Source: Nostoc sp. CHAB 5834 (GTDB lineage Bacteria; Cyanobacteriota; Cyanobacteriia; Cyanobacteriales; Nostocaceae). From it: a stretch of DNA of 64,000 bases. Within the stretch, counting starts at the first letter, position 1. Each line of letters starts with the position of its first letter. The stretch covers positions 1 to 64,000 of the forward strand of contig JAIVFU010000030.1 of assembly GCA_020829485.1 (NCBI GenBank), in the 5' to 3' direction. The translations under genes and the position numbers were made by a program. Of this stretch, positions 53,672 through 63,900 are shown in pieces. The notes under the pieces were generated by a model. It was not told the origin of the DNA. It made no database searches and saw only the letters and a list, made by a program, of their open reading frames with translations.

Positions 53672-55123
53672 ATGACATCACCGTCTACACGACTCCTCAA
53701 CTCCAACGCTACGGAATCGACAACCCAAGCAAAATCCGGTGGTTGCGGCTGCGACAGCACCACCAGCGCCACCGTGGAAAGGGACGAAAAGCTCCAAGAA
53801 CGCATTGCTAAACATCCCTGCTACAGCGAAGACGCTCATCACCACTACGCCCGGATGCACGTTGCAGTTGCTCCCGCTTGCAACATTCAATGCAACTATT
53901 GCAACCGCAAATATGACTGCGCTAACGAAAGCCGTCCTGGAGTAGTTAGCGAATTGCTAACACCAGAACAAGCAGCACACAAAGCTTTGGTCATTGGCGG
54001 CAAGATTCCTCAAATGACAGTTGTAGGAATTGCCGGCCCTGGCGACCCTCTGGCGAACCCAGAAAAGACTTTCCGCACATTTGAGTTGATTGCAGAGCAA
54101 GCACCAGACATCAAGCTGTGCTTATCAACCAATGGTTTAATGCTGCCAGACTACATCGATCGCATTAAACAATTAAATATAGATCACGTTACGATCACCA
54201 TTAACATGGTAGATCCAGAGATCGGTGCATTGATTTATCCTTGGGTTCACTACAGACGCAAGCGTTATAGAGGTCTTGAAGGCGCAAGAATCCTCCACGA
54301 AAGACAGATGGAAGGATTACAAGCCCTGAAAGATGCTGATATCTTGTGCAAAGTTAACTCCGTAATGATTCCCGGAATTAATGACCATCACTTAGTCGAA
54401 GTGAATCGAGTCATTCGTGAGAAAGGTGCATTCTTGCACAACATCATGCCATTGATTTCTGCACCAGAACATGGCACACACTTTGGTTTAATCGGTCAAC
54501 GCGGCCCTACACCCAAAGAACTCAAAGAAGTTCAAGATAACTGCTCCGGTAACATGAAAATGATGCGTCACTGTCGCCAGTGTCGTGCCGATGCAGTCGG
54601 ATTATTGGGAGAAGACCGCAGCCAGGAATTTTCCAAAGAGAAGTTCTTGGAAATGACTCCAGATTATGACATGGAGAAACGTCAAGAAGTTCATGACGGT
54701 ATTGAGAAGTTTAAAGAAGAACTTAAAGTAGCCAAAGACAAGGCGCTTGCCGGCAAGAAATTTGCCAACAGTCCTAAAGTCCTCGTTGCAGTAGCAACCA
54801 AAGGCGGCGGATTGGTTAACCAACACTTCGGTCATGCGAAAGAATTCCAAATTTACGAAGTGGGTGGGGACGAAGTTCGCTTTGTCAGCCATCGCAAAAT
54901 TGACCAATACTGCCAAGGTGGATACGGCGAAGAAGCTTCTTTTGAGCATATTATGAAAGCGATCGCAGATTGCAAAGCAGTTCTAGTTTCCAAGATTGGT
55001 AACTGTCCTCAAGAAAAATTGCAAGAAGCTGGAATCAAGACTATTGAAGCTTACGACGTGATTGAAAAGGTTGCTTTAGAGTTCTACGAGCAATACGTTA
55101 AGGAATTAGGGAATAGGGAATAG
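53672..55123 (+). CDS. nifB: Nitrogenase cofactor biosynthesis protein NifB
   Basis: 483 residues from ATG 53672 (MTSPSTRLL); GTG 53636 would add 12 codons. A radical-SAM enzyme: [14 protein letters not shown] is the SAM/[4Fe-4S] motif, followed by [12 protein letters not shown] and, at 55% of the protein, [18 protein letters not shown]. The C-terminal ~100 residues are the NifX/NafY-like cofactor-carrier domain ([20 protein letters not shown]). It makes NifB-co, the core of FeMo-co. First gene of the cluster; the heptamer repeat begins at its 3' end. Confidence 0.96.
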   Translation: MTSPSTRLLNSNATESTTQAKSGGCGCDSTTSATVERDEKLQERIAKHPCYSEDAHHHYARMHVAVAPACNIQCNYCNRKYDCANESRPGVVSELLTPEQAAHKALVIGGKIPQMTVVGIAGPGDPLANPEKTFRTFELIAEQAPDIKLCLSTNGLMLPDYIDRIKQLNIDHVTITINMVDPEIGALIYPWVHYRRKRYRGLEGARILHERQMEGLQALKDADILCKVNSVMIPGINDHHLVEVNRVIREKGAFLHNIMPLISAPEHGTHFGLIGQRGPTPKELKEVQDNCSGNMKMMRHCRQCRADAVGLLGEDRSQEFSKEKFLEMTPDYDMEKRQEVHDGIEKFKEELKVAKDKALAGKKFANSPKVLVAVATKGGGLVNQHFGHAKEFQIYEVGGDEVRFVSHRKIDQYCQGGYGEEASFEHIMKAIADCKAVLVSKIGNCPQEKLQEAGIKTIEAYDVIEKVALEFYEQYVKELGNRE

Positions 55124-55200
55124 GGAATAGGGAGTAGGGAGTAGGGAATTTCAATATTCACCACTCCCCACTCACCACTCACCACTCCCCACTCCCCACG
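55112..55200. repeat. Short tandem repeats between nifB and fdxN
   Basis: GGGAATA/GGGAGTA units, then CACTCCC/CACCACTC units, partly complementary so the gap can fold. It starts inside the last codons of nifB (ELGNRE). Confidence 0.88.
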
Positions 55201-55218
55201 CCCAAAAGGAGAATAATC

Positions 55219-55575
55219 ATGGCTTACCAAATTCTTACTAGCCAGTGTATTTCCTGCAATCTCTGTCTAACGGTATGTCCCACAAATGCAGTTAAAGTGG
55301 TTGACGGACAGCACTGGATTGACCCTGAACTTTGTACAAACTGTATTGGTAGCATTCATACCGTGCCTCAGTGTAAAGCTGGTTGTCCCACCTGCGACGG
55401 TTGCGTTAAGCAGCCTAGCGATTATTGGGAAGGCTGGTTTGCCAATTACAACCGCGTAGTCGCTAAATTAACAAATAAACAAGATTACTGGGAACGTTGG
55501 TTTCAAAGCTATTCCCAGAAATACTCGGAACAGTTGCAAAAACGCCAACCCCAAAAAATGGCAGCAGAAGCTTAA
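55219..55575 (+). CDS. fdxN: Ferredoxin-like protein FdxN (2[4Fe-4S])
   Basis: 118 residues. CISCNLCLTVCPTNAV is the first cluster motif, CTNCIGSIHTVPQCKAGCPTCDGC the second, variant one. A C-terminal ~50-residue extension (WEGWFANYNRVVAKL, QDYWERWFQSYSQKY) is normal for heterocyst FdxN. The gene is intact, so no fdxN element is present. AAAAGGAG precedes the ATG. Confidence 0.95.
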   Translation: MAYQILTSQCISCNLCLTVCPTNAVKVVDGQHWIDPELCTNCIGSIHTVPQCKAGCPTCDGCVKQPSDYWEGWFANYNRVVAKLTNKQDYWERWFQSYSQKYSEQLQKRQPQKMAAEA

Positions 55576-55729
55576 GGGACTTCCAAATAAAAAACACTCA
55601 ACTTTTCTTGTGGGGTGGGCGACACGAGTGCCCGTGACAAAGGGCGGACAAGATGTCCACCCGACAAGATTGGATAATTTATTTCTTGGTAATCCCTAAA
55701 TAATTCGTAATTCGTAATTGAAGACAACA

Positions 55730-56935
55730 ATGCAAAATAACTGCATCTATCTTGATAATAATGCTACCACTAAGGTAGACCCGGAAGTTATAGAGGTAAT
55801 GTTGCCTTACCTCACAGATTATTACGGCAATCCCTCCAGTATGCATACCTTTGGTGGACAAGTCGGTAAAGCAGTGAGAACAGCAAGAGAACAACTTGCA
55901 GCCATCCTGGGAGCCGATGAGTCAGAAATTGTCTACACAAGTTGTGGTACTGAGGGAGATAACGCGGCGATTCGAGCTGCACTGTTGGCGCAACCAGAAA
56001 AGCGACACATTATCACCACCCAAGTTGAACATCCAGCAGTACTTAATGTCTGCAAACAATTAGAAACCCAAGGTTATAGTGTTACCTATCTATCAGTAAA
56101 TAATCAAGGGCAGATGGATCTAGATGAACTAGAAGCTTCCTTGACGGGTAACACCGCCTTGGTGACAATTATGTATGCTAACAACGAAACCGGCACGATT
56201 TTCCCGATTGAGCAAATTGGGTTGCGCGTCAAAGAATATGGCGCTATCTTCCATGTAGATGCGGTGCAAGCAGTGGGAAAAATCCCCTTGAATATGAAGA
56301 CTAGCACCATCGATATGTTAACCCTGTCTGGTCACAAGCTGCACGGGCCGAAAGGAATTGGTGCTTTATATATTCGGCGCGGGGTTCGGTTCCGTCCCTT
56401 CATGATTGGGGGACACCAAGAACGCGGACGGAGGGCGGGAACAGAGAATGTTCCAGCAATTATCGCCTTGGGCAAAGCTGCGGAACTAGAACTGTTACAC
56501 TTAGAAGAAGCGATCGCAAGAGAAAGAAAGCTGCGCGATCGCCTGGAACAAACTTTACTCGCTACAATTCCCAATTGTGTAGTCAATGGTGACGTTACGC
56601 AGAGATTGCCAAACACCACAAATATCGGCTTCAAGTACATCGAAGGTGAAGCAATTCTACTGTTATTGAACAAATACGGTATCTGTGCATCATCCGGTTC
56701 CGCTTGCACCTCCGGTTCTCTGGAACCTTCCCACGTCCTGCGGGCTATGGGCTTACCCTACACAACTTTGCACGGTTCTATTCGCTTCAGTCTTTGTCGC
56801 TACACAACCGTTGCCGAAATCGATCAAGTAATAGAGGTAATGCCCAGTATTGTGGAACGTTTACGCGCCCTCTCACCCTTCAAAAATGATGACGCGGGTT
56901 GGTTGCAAGGACAGTCATTAGTCATTAGTCATTAG
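55730..56935 (+). CDS. nifS: Cysteine desulfurase NifS
   Basis: 401 residues from ATG 55730 (MQNNCIYLDNNATT); a TTG four codons earlier is open. PLP Lys in LSGHKLHGPKG, catalytic Cys loop CASSGSACTSGSLEPSHVL, FHVDAVQAVG. It supplies sulfur for nitrogenase Fe-S clusters with NifU. The last residues (GQSLVISH) are coded by the heptamer repeat that supplies the stop. Upstream, GGGCGGACA..TGTCCACCC (55642-55661) is a small hairpin. Confidence 0.95.
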   Translation: MQNNCIYLDNNATTKVDPEVIEVMLPYLTDYYGNPSSMHTFGGQVGKAVRTAREQLAAILGADESEIVYTSCGTEGDNAAIRAALLAQPEKRHIITTQVEHPAVLNVCKQLETQGYSVTYLSVNNQGQMDLDELEASLTGNTALVTIMYANNETGTIFPIEQIGLRVKEYGAIFHVDAVQAVGKIPLNMKTSTIDMLTLSGHKLHGPKGIGALYIRRGVRFRPFMIGGHQERGRRAGTENVPAIIALGKAAELELLHLEEAIARERKLRDRLEQTLLATIPNCVVNGDVTQRLPNTTNIGFKYIEGEAILLLLNKYGICASSGSACTSGSLEPSHVLRAMGLPYTTLHGSIRFSLCRYTTVAEIDQVIEVMPSIVERLRALSPFKNDDAGWLQGQSLVISH

Positions 56936-57053
56936 TCATTGGTCATTAGTCATTGGTCATTAGTTTTGGAAAAGTGACAAGTGACAAAGGACGAAGGACA
57001 AAGGACGAAGGACTAATGACAAAGGACAAATGACAAAGGACAAAGGACAAAAG
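56916..57053. repeat. Short tandem repeats between nifS and nifU
   Basis: AGTCATT/GGTCATT units then AAAGGAC/GAAGGAC units, about 15 in all, directly up to the nifU start. The run AAAGGACAAAAGTT serves as its ribosome-binding region. Confidence 0.92.
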
Positions 57054-57055
57054 TT

Positions 57056-57955
57056 ATGTGGGACTACACCGATAAAGTATTAGAACTGTTTTACGATCCC
57101 AAGAATCAGGGAGAAATTGAAGAAACGGGCGAAGCAGGAGTTAAGGTTGCAACGGGTGAAATCGGTAGCATTGCTTGCGGCGATGCTCTGAGATTGCACC
57201 TGAAAGTGGAAGTAGAATCTGATAAGATTTTAGATGCTCGCTTTCAAACCTTTGGTTGTACTAGTGCGATCGCATCTTCTAGTGCATTAACCGAAATGGT
57301 CAAGGGTTTAACCTTAGATGAAGCTCTGAAAGTGTCCAATAAAGACATTGCAGATTACCTGGGTGGTTTACCAGAAGCAAAGATGCATTGCTCTGTCATG
57401 GGACAAGAAGCGCTAGAAGCCGCTATCTATAACTATCGTGGCATACCTCTAGCTACCCACGATGATGATGATGAAGGTGCATTAGTTTGCAGTTGCTTTG
57501 GCATCAGCGAGTCTAAGATTCGTCGCGTGATTCTAGAAAATCATCTCACGGATGCCGAGCAAGTAACAAATTATGTAAAAGCTGGTGGCGGATGCGGTTC
57601 CTGTCTGGCGAACATTGATGATATTATTAGATCAGTTCAACAGGAATACGCCTCACCTGCTCTCAACAATTACGGCGTAAAAGTTGCCACAGAAATTGTT
57701 ACATCTAAGGAACGAGCGCTAACAAACGTCCAAAAGATTGCTCTAATTCAAAAGGTTCTTGATGAAGAAGTCAGACCCGTACTCATTGCAGACGGGGGAG
57801 ATGTAGAACTTTATGATGTAGAAGGCGATCGCGTTAAAGTTGTACTGCAAGGTGCTTGCGGTTCCTGTTCTAGTAGTACAGCAACTCTGAAAATTGCGAT
57901 CGAAGCCAGATTACAAGATCGTGTCAGCAAGAGCCTTGTAGTCGAAGCAGTTTAG
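57056..57955 (+). CDS. nifU: Fe-S scaffold protein NifU
   Basis: 299 residues in three domains. N-terminal IscU-like: GSIACGDALRLHL, FGCTSAIASSSALTEM, MHCSVMGQEAL (three Cys). Middle [2Fe-2S]: LVCSCFGISESKIRRVI, GGGCGSCLANID. C-terminal Nfu: VRPVLIADGGDVELYDV, GACGSCSSSTATLK (CxxC). It assembles [4Fe-4S] clusters for NifH and NifB. Full length. Confidence 0.96.
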   Translation: MWDYTDKVLELFYDPKNQGEIEETGEAGVKVATGEIGSIACGDALRLHLKVEVESDKILDARFQTFGCTSAIASSSALTEMVKGLTLDEALKVSNKDIADYLGGLPEAKMHCSVMGQEALEAAIYNYRGIPLATHDDDDEGALVCSCFGISESKIRRVILENHLTDAEQVTNYVKAGGGCGSCLANIDDIIRSVQQEYASPALNNYGVKVATEIVTSKERALTNVQKIALIQKVLDEEVRPVLIADGGDVELYDVEGDRVKVVLQGACGSCSSSTATLKIAIEARLQDRVSKSLVVEAV

Positions 57956-58177
57956 GAATTGCTGTAGGACTTAACGTATTCTACAAATACGCCCTAATAT
58001 GCATTCAGCCAGGAACAGAAAGTAGGATTTGAACCATATAATTGTCTTTTCATCAATGCTTCAATCCTACCGACAACCGATAGCTTATTTAGCTATAACG
58101 GCTAACAGCATATAGGCAAAAAGATTAAGCGCCTACTTGCAAATTTCATCATCCAACTCGCTTCAAAGGAACAGGAT

Positions 58178-58534
58178 ATGAGTACATTGTACGACAACAT
58201 TGGTGGACAACCAGCTATTGAACAAGTAGTAGATGAACTCCACAAACGCATTGCCGCAGACAGCCTCCTCAATCCCATTTTTGCTGGTACAGATATGGCA
58301 AAGCAACGTAATCATCTAGTTGCTTTCTTAGCTCAAATATTTGAAGGGCCAAAGCAATACGGCGGTCGTCCAATGGACAAAACCCACGCAGGAATGAATC
58401 TACAGCAACCACACTTCGATGCGATCGCCAAGCATCTCGGTGAAGCAATGGCTGTGCGTGGAGTGTCAGCAGAAAATACCAAAGCTGCACTAGATCGCGT
58501 CACAAACATGAAGGGCGCTATTTTAAACAAGTAA
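58178..58534 (+). CDS. glbN: Cyanoglobin, group I truncated haemoglobin
   Basis: 118 residues. LYDNIGGQPAIEQVVDELHKRIAADSLLNPIFAGTDMAKQRNHLVAF is the group I truncated globin start, with proximal His in MNLQQPHFDAIAKHLGEAM, Gly-Gly loop YGGRPMDKTHAGM. GGAACAGGAT precedes the ATG. Located between nifU and nifH, as in Nostoc commune, where it was found to be induced with nitrogen starvation. It may scavenge oxygen or supply it to respiration under microaerobic nif conditions. Confidence 0.95.
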   Translation: MSTLYDNIGGQPAIEQVVDELHKRIAADSLLNPIFAGTDMAKQRNHLVAFLAQIFEGPKQYGGRPMDKTHAGMNLQQPHFDAIAKHLGEAMAVRGVSAENTKAALDRVTNMKGAILNK

Positions 58535-58712
58535 TAGGACTTAAGCATTGATTGTTGACAAATAACAACATCAAGTCCTATGGAATCTTGCAAGCTGAAA
58601 CACATTATGACGTATTTGTAAATTGCGTATTTTTCTTTGTTCTTTGTCAAAACAAATGACAAAGGACAAAGGACAAAAAATCAAAAGAAAAAAATTTTAA
58701 CGAGGAAGATCG

Positions 58713-58826
58713 ATGAACTTACTGTCAATAATTTTGGCTGTGGAGCGATCGCCCCCAGCAGGCATTTATGCCAACGCTATCAACGATGCTCTACACGCGC
58801 TCACTACTGTCGCTCAACTGGCGTGA
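58713..58826 (+). CDS. Possible 37-aa leader peptide upstream of nifH
   Basis: ATG 58713 follows GAGGAAG; the frame reads MNLLSIILAVERSPPAGIYA and continues with a helix (NDALHALTTVAQLA) to a TGA at 58824. It ends 57 bp before nifH. It may be a small protein or leader peptide, or chance. A HIP1-type octamer lies within it. Confidence 0.4.
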   Translation: MNLLSIILAVERSPPAGIYANAINDALHALTTVAQLA

Positions 58827-59777
<951 letters not shown>

Positions 59778-59827
59778 ATCGCTGCTAATAAATAATGCTC
59801 AGTTTAAATTGATGGGTAAGCAAGTTC

Positions 59828-59876
59828 GTAGTAAGGACTTTAGTCCTTATTTTCTAAGCACTAAAGTGCTTACTAC
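59828..59876. repeat. Double-hairpin palindromic element between nifH and nifD
   Basis: GTAGTAAG / CTTACTAC form an outer stem that encloses or competes with two hairpins, AAGGACT-TT-AGTCCTT (59833-59848) and AAGCACT-AA-AGTGCTT (59856-59871). It could stabilise the nifH 3' end or attenuate transcription into nifD. The paired AA- and TT-loop hairpins recall the element at 34963-35115. Confidence 0.75.
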
Positions 59877-60022
59877 AAACCCTCAAAACTAGCTTGACAA
59901 AAAGGAAAAAGGAAGAGTTTCATATCTTCCCTTTTATCCTCTCCCTTGCATCTCCCCCCTAATCTTAGAGGGGACTCCTAGTCCCCCTATGCCCCGATCC
60001 TTACGAGTCACAGAGGCTAAAT

Positions 60023-61483
60023 ATGACACCTCCAGAAAATCAAAACATCATCGAAGAAAGAAAAGAACTAATTAAAGAAGTTCTAGAGGCTTACCCCGAC
60101 AAAGCTAAGAAAAAACGGGAAAAGCACTTAAGTGTATACGAAGAAGGTAAGTCCGATTGCGGCGTTAAGTCTAACATCAAATCCCTTCCTGGGGTAATGA
60201 CCGCTCGTGGTTGTGCTTACGCCGGTTCTAAAGGTGTGGTTTGGGGCCCTATTAAGGACATGATCCACATCAGCCACGGGCCTGTAGGTTGCGGTTACTG
60301 GTCTTGGTCTGGTCGTCGTAACTACTACATCGGCACCACAGGTATTGATACCTTTGGTACCATGAACTTCACCTCTGACTTCCAAGAAAGAGATATCGTT
60401 TTTGGTGGAGACAAGAAACTTACCAAGCTCATCCAAGAACTTGATGTACTTTTCCCACTCAACCGTGGTGTTTCCATTCAATCAGAATGCCCCATCGGTC
60501 TAATTGGGGATGACATCGAAGCAGTTGCTCGGAAGACATCGAAAGAAATTGGCAAGCCAGTTGTACCTGTGCGTTGCGAAGGCTTCCGGGGTGTTTCCCA
60601 ATCTTTGGGACACCATATTGCTAACGACATGATTCGTGACTGGGTTTTCACCAGAGCAGACCAAGCTAAGAAAGACGGTACACTCAAGTTTGAAGGTACC
60701 CCTTATGATGTAGCCGTTATCGGTGACTACAACATCGGTGGAGATGCTTGGGCTAGCCGCATCCTGTTAGAAGAAATCGGCTTGCGCGTAGTCGCTCAGT
60801 GGTCAGGTGATGGCACCCTCAACGAAATGTTGATGACCCCCAATGTGAAGATGAACCTCATCCACTGTTACCGGTCGATGAACTACATCAGCCGTCACAT
60901 GGAAGAAGCTTATGGTATACCCTGGTTGGAATACAACTTCTTCGGCCCCACCAAGATTGCTGAATCTTTACGGGAAATCGCTTCCAAGTTTGACGAAACA
61001 ATCCAAGCAAACGCTGAGAAAGTTATCGCCAAGTATCAGCCCACAATGGATTCGGTAATTGCTAAGTACCGCCCCCGTTTGGATGGTAAGACTGTTGCCA
61101 TCATGGTTGGTGGTCTACGTCCTCGCCACGTTGTCCCAGCTTTCCAAGACTTGGGCATGAAGATGATTGGTACAGGTTATGAGTTCGCTCATAACGATGA
61201 CTACAAACGTACCGCCGGCTACATCGAAAACGGTACCATCGTTTATGACGACGTTACCGCTTACGAATTCGAGGAATTTATCAAAGCCCTGAAGCCTGAC
61301 CTAGTAGCTTCTGGTGTGAAAGAGAAGTACGTCTTCCAAAAGATGGGTCTACCTTTCCGTCAAATGCACTCTTGGGATTACTCCGAACCTAGCGATGCCT
61401 CCGGCGGGCTACGCGCCAACGCTCCTCAACATCATATAATGCAAGGTTTTTTAGCAGCGAGAGAAAAAAGAGCCTATTTCTAG
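60023..61483 (+). pseudogene. nifD: Nitrogenase MoFe protein alpha chain NifD, interrupted by excision element
   Basis: Codons up to about 454 (61385) are Nif[16 protein letters not shown] (P-cluster Cys), [11 protein letters not shown] (P-cluster), [22 protein letters not shown] (FeMo-co Cys) and RQMHSWDYS (FeMo-co His). After GGATTACTCCG the frame goes into element DNA and ends 32 codons later ([15 protein letters not shown], then [10 protein letters not shown]). About 40 C-terminal residues are missing and should lie past the window, to be joined by XisA excision in heterocysts. Not a dead gene but a developmentally split one. Confidence 0.95.
61375..61385 (+). other. nifD-element recombination site (left)
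   Basis: GGATTACTCCG is identical to the 11-bp direct repeat that flanks the nifD element of Anabaena PCC 7120 and is cut by XisA. It encodes part of W-D-Y-S in nifD. The matching right copy must lie beyond 64000. Confidence 0.92.
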
Positions 61484-61681
61484 CCTAAATGCAAGTTGCA
61501 GCGTTATTTAGGAACAATCTGCTTTGATGCTTTAGATAGTATAACTCTTATGGAGTCTAGTTTTTAGATTTTGCTTAAAGAAAAACTGTAAAACAAAAGA
61601 CTATTTTAAATGACGATTTTTTAGATTAAATGGTGCGATTTTCTCTAATAATTTTTGAGAATATTGATTTTTTAGAGGCTT

Positions 61682-62350
61682 CTAATTGACAACATCGTTG
61701 TTTGCCTTAGCTAAAAGTCTATGTCGTGATTCAAGCGCATCATTTTTCATTTGTTCATACTCAGCTTTTGACAAGCTTTGCTTCATCCATTCATTTAACT
61801 TATCAATTTGAACTCTAGTTGTCCATCTTTCTGGTACTAGATGGTCAAGCCACTTGTGATACCATTCAAGAAATTCTCCACTCAATAAATTTACAGCTAT
61901 TTTTTCATCAATCCGACTATATTCAACTGCCAATTGTAAGCGCCGAAAAAAGGAAAGAACTAGCCGAATTGGGCGTTTTTCGTCCTCTGATAAACTAGAG
62001 TAAAACTCACTAAGATTACTGCTTGTTATGTGGGCAGCGAAGATTTTTGCAGTTTCACTTCGAGCTTGAGATACTTCAACACTAATCAGCTCCTCATGAA
62101 AAGAGAATGTTGTATCAACTCGATTCTTCTTTGTTTCTGAATCCGACTGAACTTTGAATTGACTTAGCGCAATAAAATAAGCCAGCAATGCACCAATAAT
62201 AGTTCCAAAAATATTCGATACAAAGGTGAATAGAAGTTCAGCTTTTTTATCAGGTGTAAGATTGTGAATGGCAGAATAAATTACGACAATCACAATAATT
62301 AAAGTGAGTGCAATAGTAGCGATAAACGCAATGGTTCTGAATTTCGGCAT
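61682..62350 (-). CDS. Two-helix membrane protein, DUF4760-like
   Basis: 222 residues with two N-terminal membrane helices (IAFIATIALTLIIVIVVIYSA and NIFGTIIGALLAYFIALS), then a soluble helical domain (FHEELISVEVSQARSETAKIF, LVLSFFRRLQLAVEYSRID, FLEWYHKWLDHL). The pattern is reminiscent of DUF4760 and related membrane proteins of unknown function. Located inside the nifD element, opposite to nif transcription. Confidence 0.6.
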   Translation of the reverse strand: MPKFRTIAFIATIALTLIIVIVVIYSAIHNLTPDKKAELLFTFVSNIFGTIIGALLAYFIALSQFKVQSDSETKKNRVDTTFSFHEELISVEVSQARSETAKIFAAHITSSNLSEFYSSLSEDEKRPIRLVLSFFRRLQLAVEYSRIDEKIAVNLLSGEFLEWYHKWLDHLVPERWTTRVQIDKLNEWMKQSLSKAEYEQMKNDALESRHRLLAKANNDVVN

Positions 62351-62566
62351 TACTTTGAGCTAACCTCTGGAATCTCCTTGAATACCCATATTTGAATATT
62401 CTACAGAAAGTTTGCGTCTAATTACCTAATTTGGGGTGGTTATCCAGAATTTTTCCATCTAACATCCCTGTAGTCAATCGCCCCAACTCAACAGTCCACT
62501 GCATATTTAGAGATTGTGTGTGAGATGTACAAGAAGTAGACAGTTGTTGCGATCCGCCTTTAAACT

Positions 62567-62905
62567 CTAAACCCCACCTTCTAGCTCCTCTAGATTATCT
62601 ATTGTCAGTAGTGCTTGAGCAGTATGACGCACATACAATACATAAACTGTGGTATCTCGAATCGTAAAAAGCACTCGATATACATTTTTGGCTTTCCCAT
62701 AAAGGAGTTGGCGTACTTCTTCTGGGAAAATCTCATGTTCGACTGCTAAGGTACAGCGTTGAGGCTTCTCTTGTAGCGTAGCAATAGCATTCATCAATCC
62801 TCGAAACCAGCGATCCGCAAATTCAGGATTTTGCTCTCGATACCGGCGATATGCTTGCTCAATCTGAGCTTCTGCAATTGGGGTAATCTCAACTTGAAAT
62901 GCCAT
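62567..62905 (-). CDS. RelE/ParE-family toxin in the nifD element
   Basis: 112 residues from ATG 62905 (MAFQVEITPIAEAQIEQAYRR); the longer frame reaches into the antitoxin gene and is not needed. FADRWFRGLMNAIATLQEKPQRC, VRQLLYGKAKNVYRVLFTIRDTTVYVLYVRHTAQ are the RelE/ParE core. Overlaps the antitoxin stop by 17 bp. A toxin here would penalise loss of the excised circle. Confidence 0.85.
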   Translation of the reverse strand: MAFQVEITPIAEAQIEQAYRRYREQNPEFADRWFRGLMNAIATLQEKPQRCTLAVEHEIFPEEVRQLLYGKAKNVYRVLFTIRDTTVYVLYVRHTAQALLTIDNLEELEGGV

Positions 62906-63161
62906 ACTTTTGCTGCATTTCTTGGACGAAATCCCCAATAGGGCGAGTTTGACCAGCGTTGAGTTCCTCGAAGCCTTGGCCAATACCTGCAATTGTCTCC
63001 AACTGATCGATCAGTTGGCGTAGTTTAGTTGGATCAATTTTGCTAAGATCGAGAAAGGTGACGAGAACTTGAGAGCGATCGCTAATATCTTGCGGTAGCT
63101 CAGTTAGCTGAATTTGCCCATCCTGATAAATGCCTTCGATGGTTCTGATCATAAGTTGCAT
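62889..63161 (-). CDS. Antitoxin partner of RelE/ParE toxin
   Basis: 90 residues. RTIEGIYQDGQIQLTELPQDISDRSQVLVTFLD is a small beta-rich N-terminal domain common in cyanobacterial antitoxins (DUF104-like), followed by a helical C-terminus that should bind the toxin. Upstream of and overlapping the toxin gene, the standard layout. Confidence 0.78.
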   Translation of the reverse strand: MQLMIRTIEGIYQDGQIQLTELPQDISDRSQVLVTFLDLSKIDPTKLRQLIDQLETIAGIGQGFEELNAGQTRPIGDFVQEMQQKYGISS

Positions 63162-63680
63162 CTAGGTTGGTATTTTCTTAATTCTACCAACTAGCGTCAG
63201 AGAACTGTCACAACTGAAATTGTAAAGTAGAGTAGGGGGTGGCAACTCCCTCAAACCTAATTAAAAATGATTTAATTGATTTTATGAGCGATGTCTACGA
63301 CAGGCTATTCGGTGTCGCCTTTAAAGATTATCTGTGAAATGCACAAGAAGTAAAGCGTCATAGACATCGCAGTAAAATAAGTAGACTGTTGTAGCGATGT
63401 CTGCGACGGGCTTCTCTACGAGAGGCTACGCCAACGCCTACGCTTTTATTCGACAAGATTATTAGACATCTCCAGAAATTAATTATGCGTTACCTAAAAC
63501 CCTTGTAGAGACGTTGCAATGCAACGTCTCTACATTCATTTTCGGAGATGTCTATTGAGGTGCAATTAGCAAAAGCGAGATGGAGTGTATCAAACCTAAA
63601 TATGCTTAAGGTACACAAAAGCCGTTATATCTCATGAGAATTGATAAACTGTTAGGTACGAAACTAGAGGTCAAAGACTT
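63162..63680. other. Repeat-rich intergenic stretch in the nifD element
   Basis: It contains a GCGATGTCTACGACAGGCTA / GCGATGTCTGCGACGGGCTT dispersed repeat at 63290-63310 and 63393-63445, with CTCTACGAGAGGCTACGCC, and the MITE-like copy at 63463-63554. A minus-strand ORF at 63606-63935 is the shadow of the DUF433 gene. Confidence 0.6.
63463..63554 (+). repeat. MITE-like palindromic element, copy 3
   Basis: TAGACATCTCC...GGAGATGTCTA ends, with GAGACGTTGCAATGCAACGT inside (variant with longer palindrome arms). Same family as 9778-9868 and 30141-30234. Being inside the nifD element, it shows the repeat can enter mobile DNA. Confidence 0.85.
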
Positions 63681-63899
63681 ATGCTTAAAGACTCCCCAAT
63701 TATTAGCGCATCTCCTGAAATTATGGGCGGGACTATAGTTTTTGCTGGAACTAGGGTTCCCGTGCAGACACTTTTGGATTATCTCAAGGCAGGCGAATCT
63801 ATCGACGACTTTTTGGATGGATTTCCGACTGTTACCAAAGAACAAGTTATCGCCTTGCTTGAGGAGGCTGGAAAGCAGTTTGCTAGCATGGTGGCATAG
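63681..63899 (+). CDS. DUF433 antitoxin
   Basis: 72 residues. PIISASPEIMGGTIVFAGTRVPVQTLLDYLKAGESIDDFLDGFPTVTKEQVIALLE is the DUF433 winged-helix fold (VapB-like antitoxin). Ends one base before the start of the next gene, its DUF5615 partner. Confidence 0.9.
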   Translation: MLKDSPIISASPEIMGGTIVFAGTRVPVQTLLDYLKAGESIDDFLDGFPTVTKEQVIALLEEAGKQFASMVA

Positions 63900-63900
63900 C

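Noticed and set aside
53551..53890. Minus-strand ORFs opposite the nifB start
   Set aside because: Shadows of the nifB 5' region; no family match and no start signal.
55219..55575. fdxN interrupted by an excision element, as in Anabaena PCC 7120
   Set aside because: The fdxN frame is complete with both cluster motifs, so the element is absent here.
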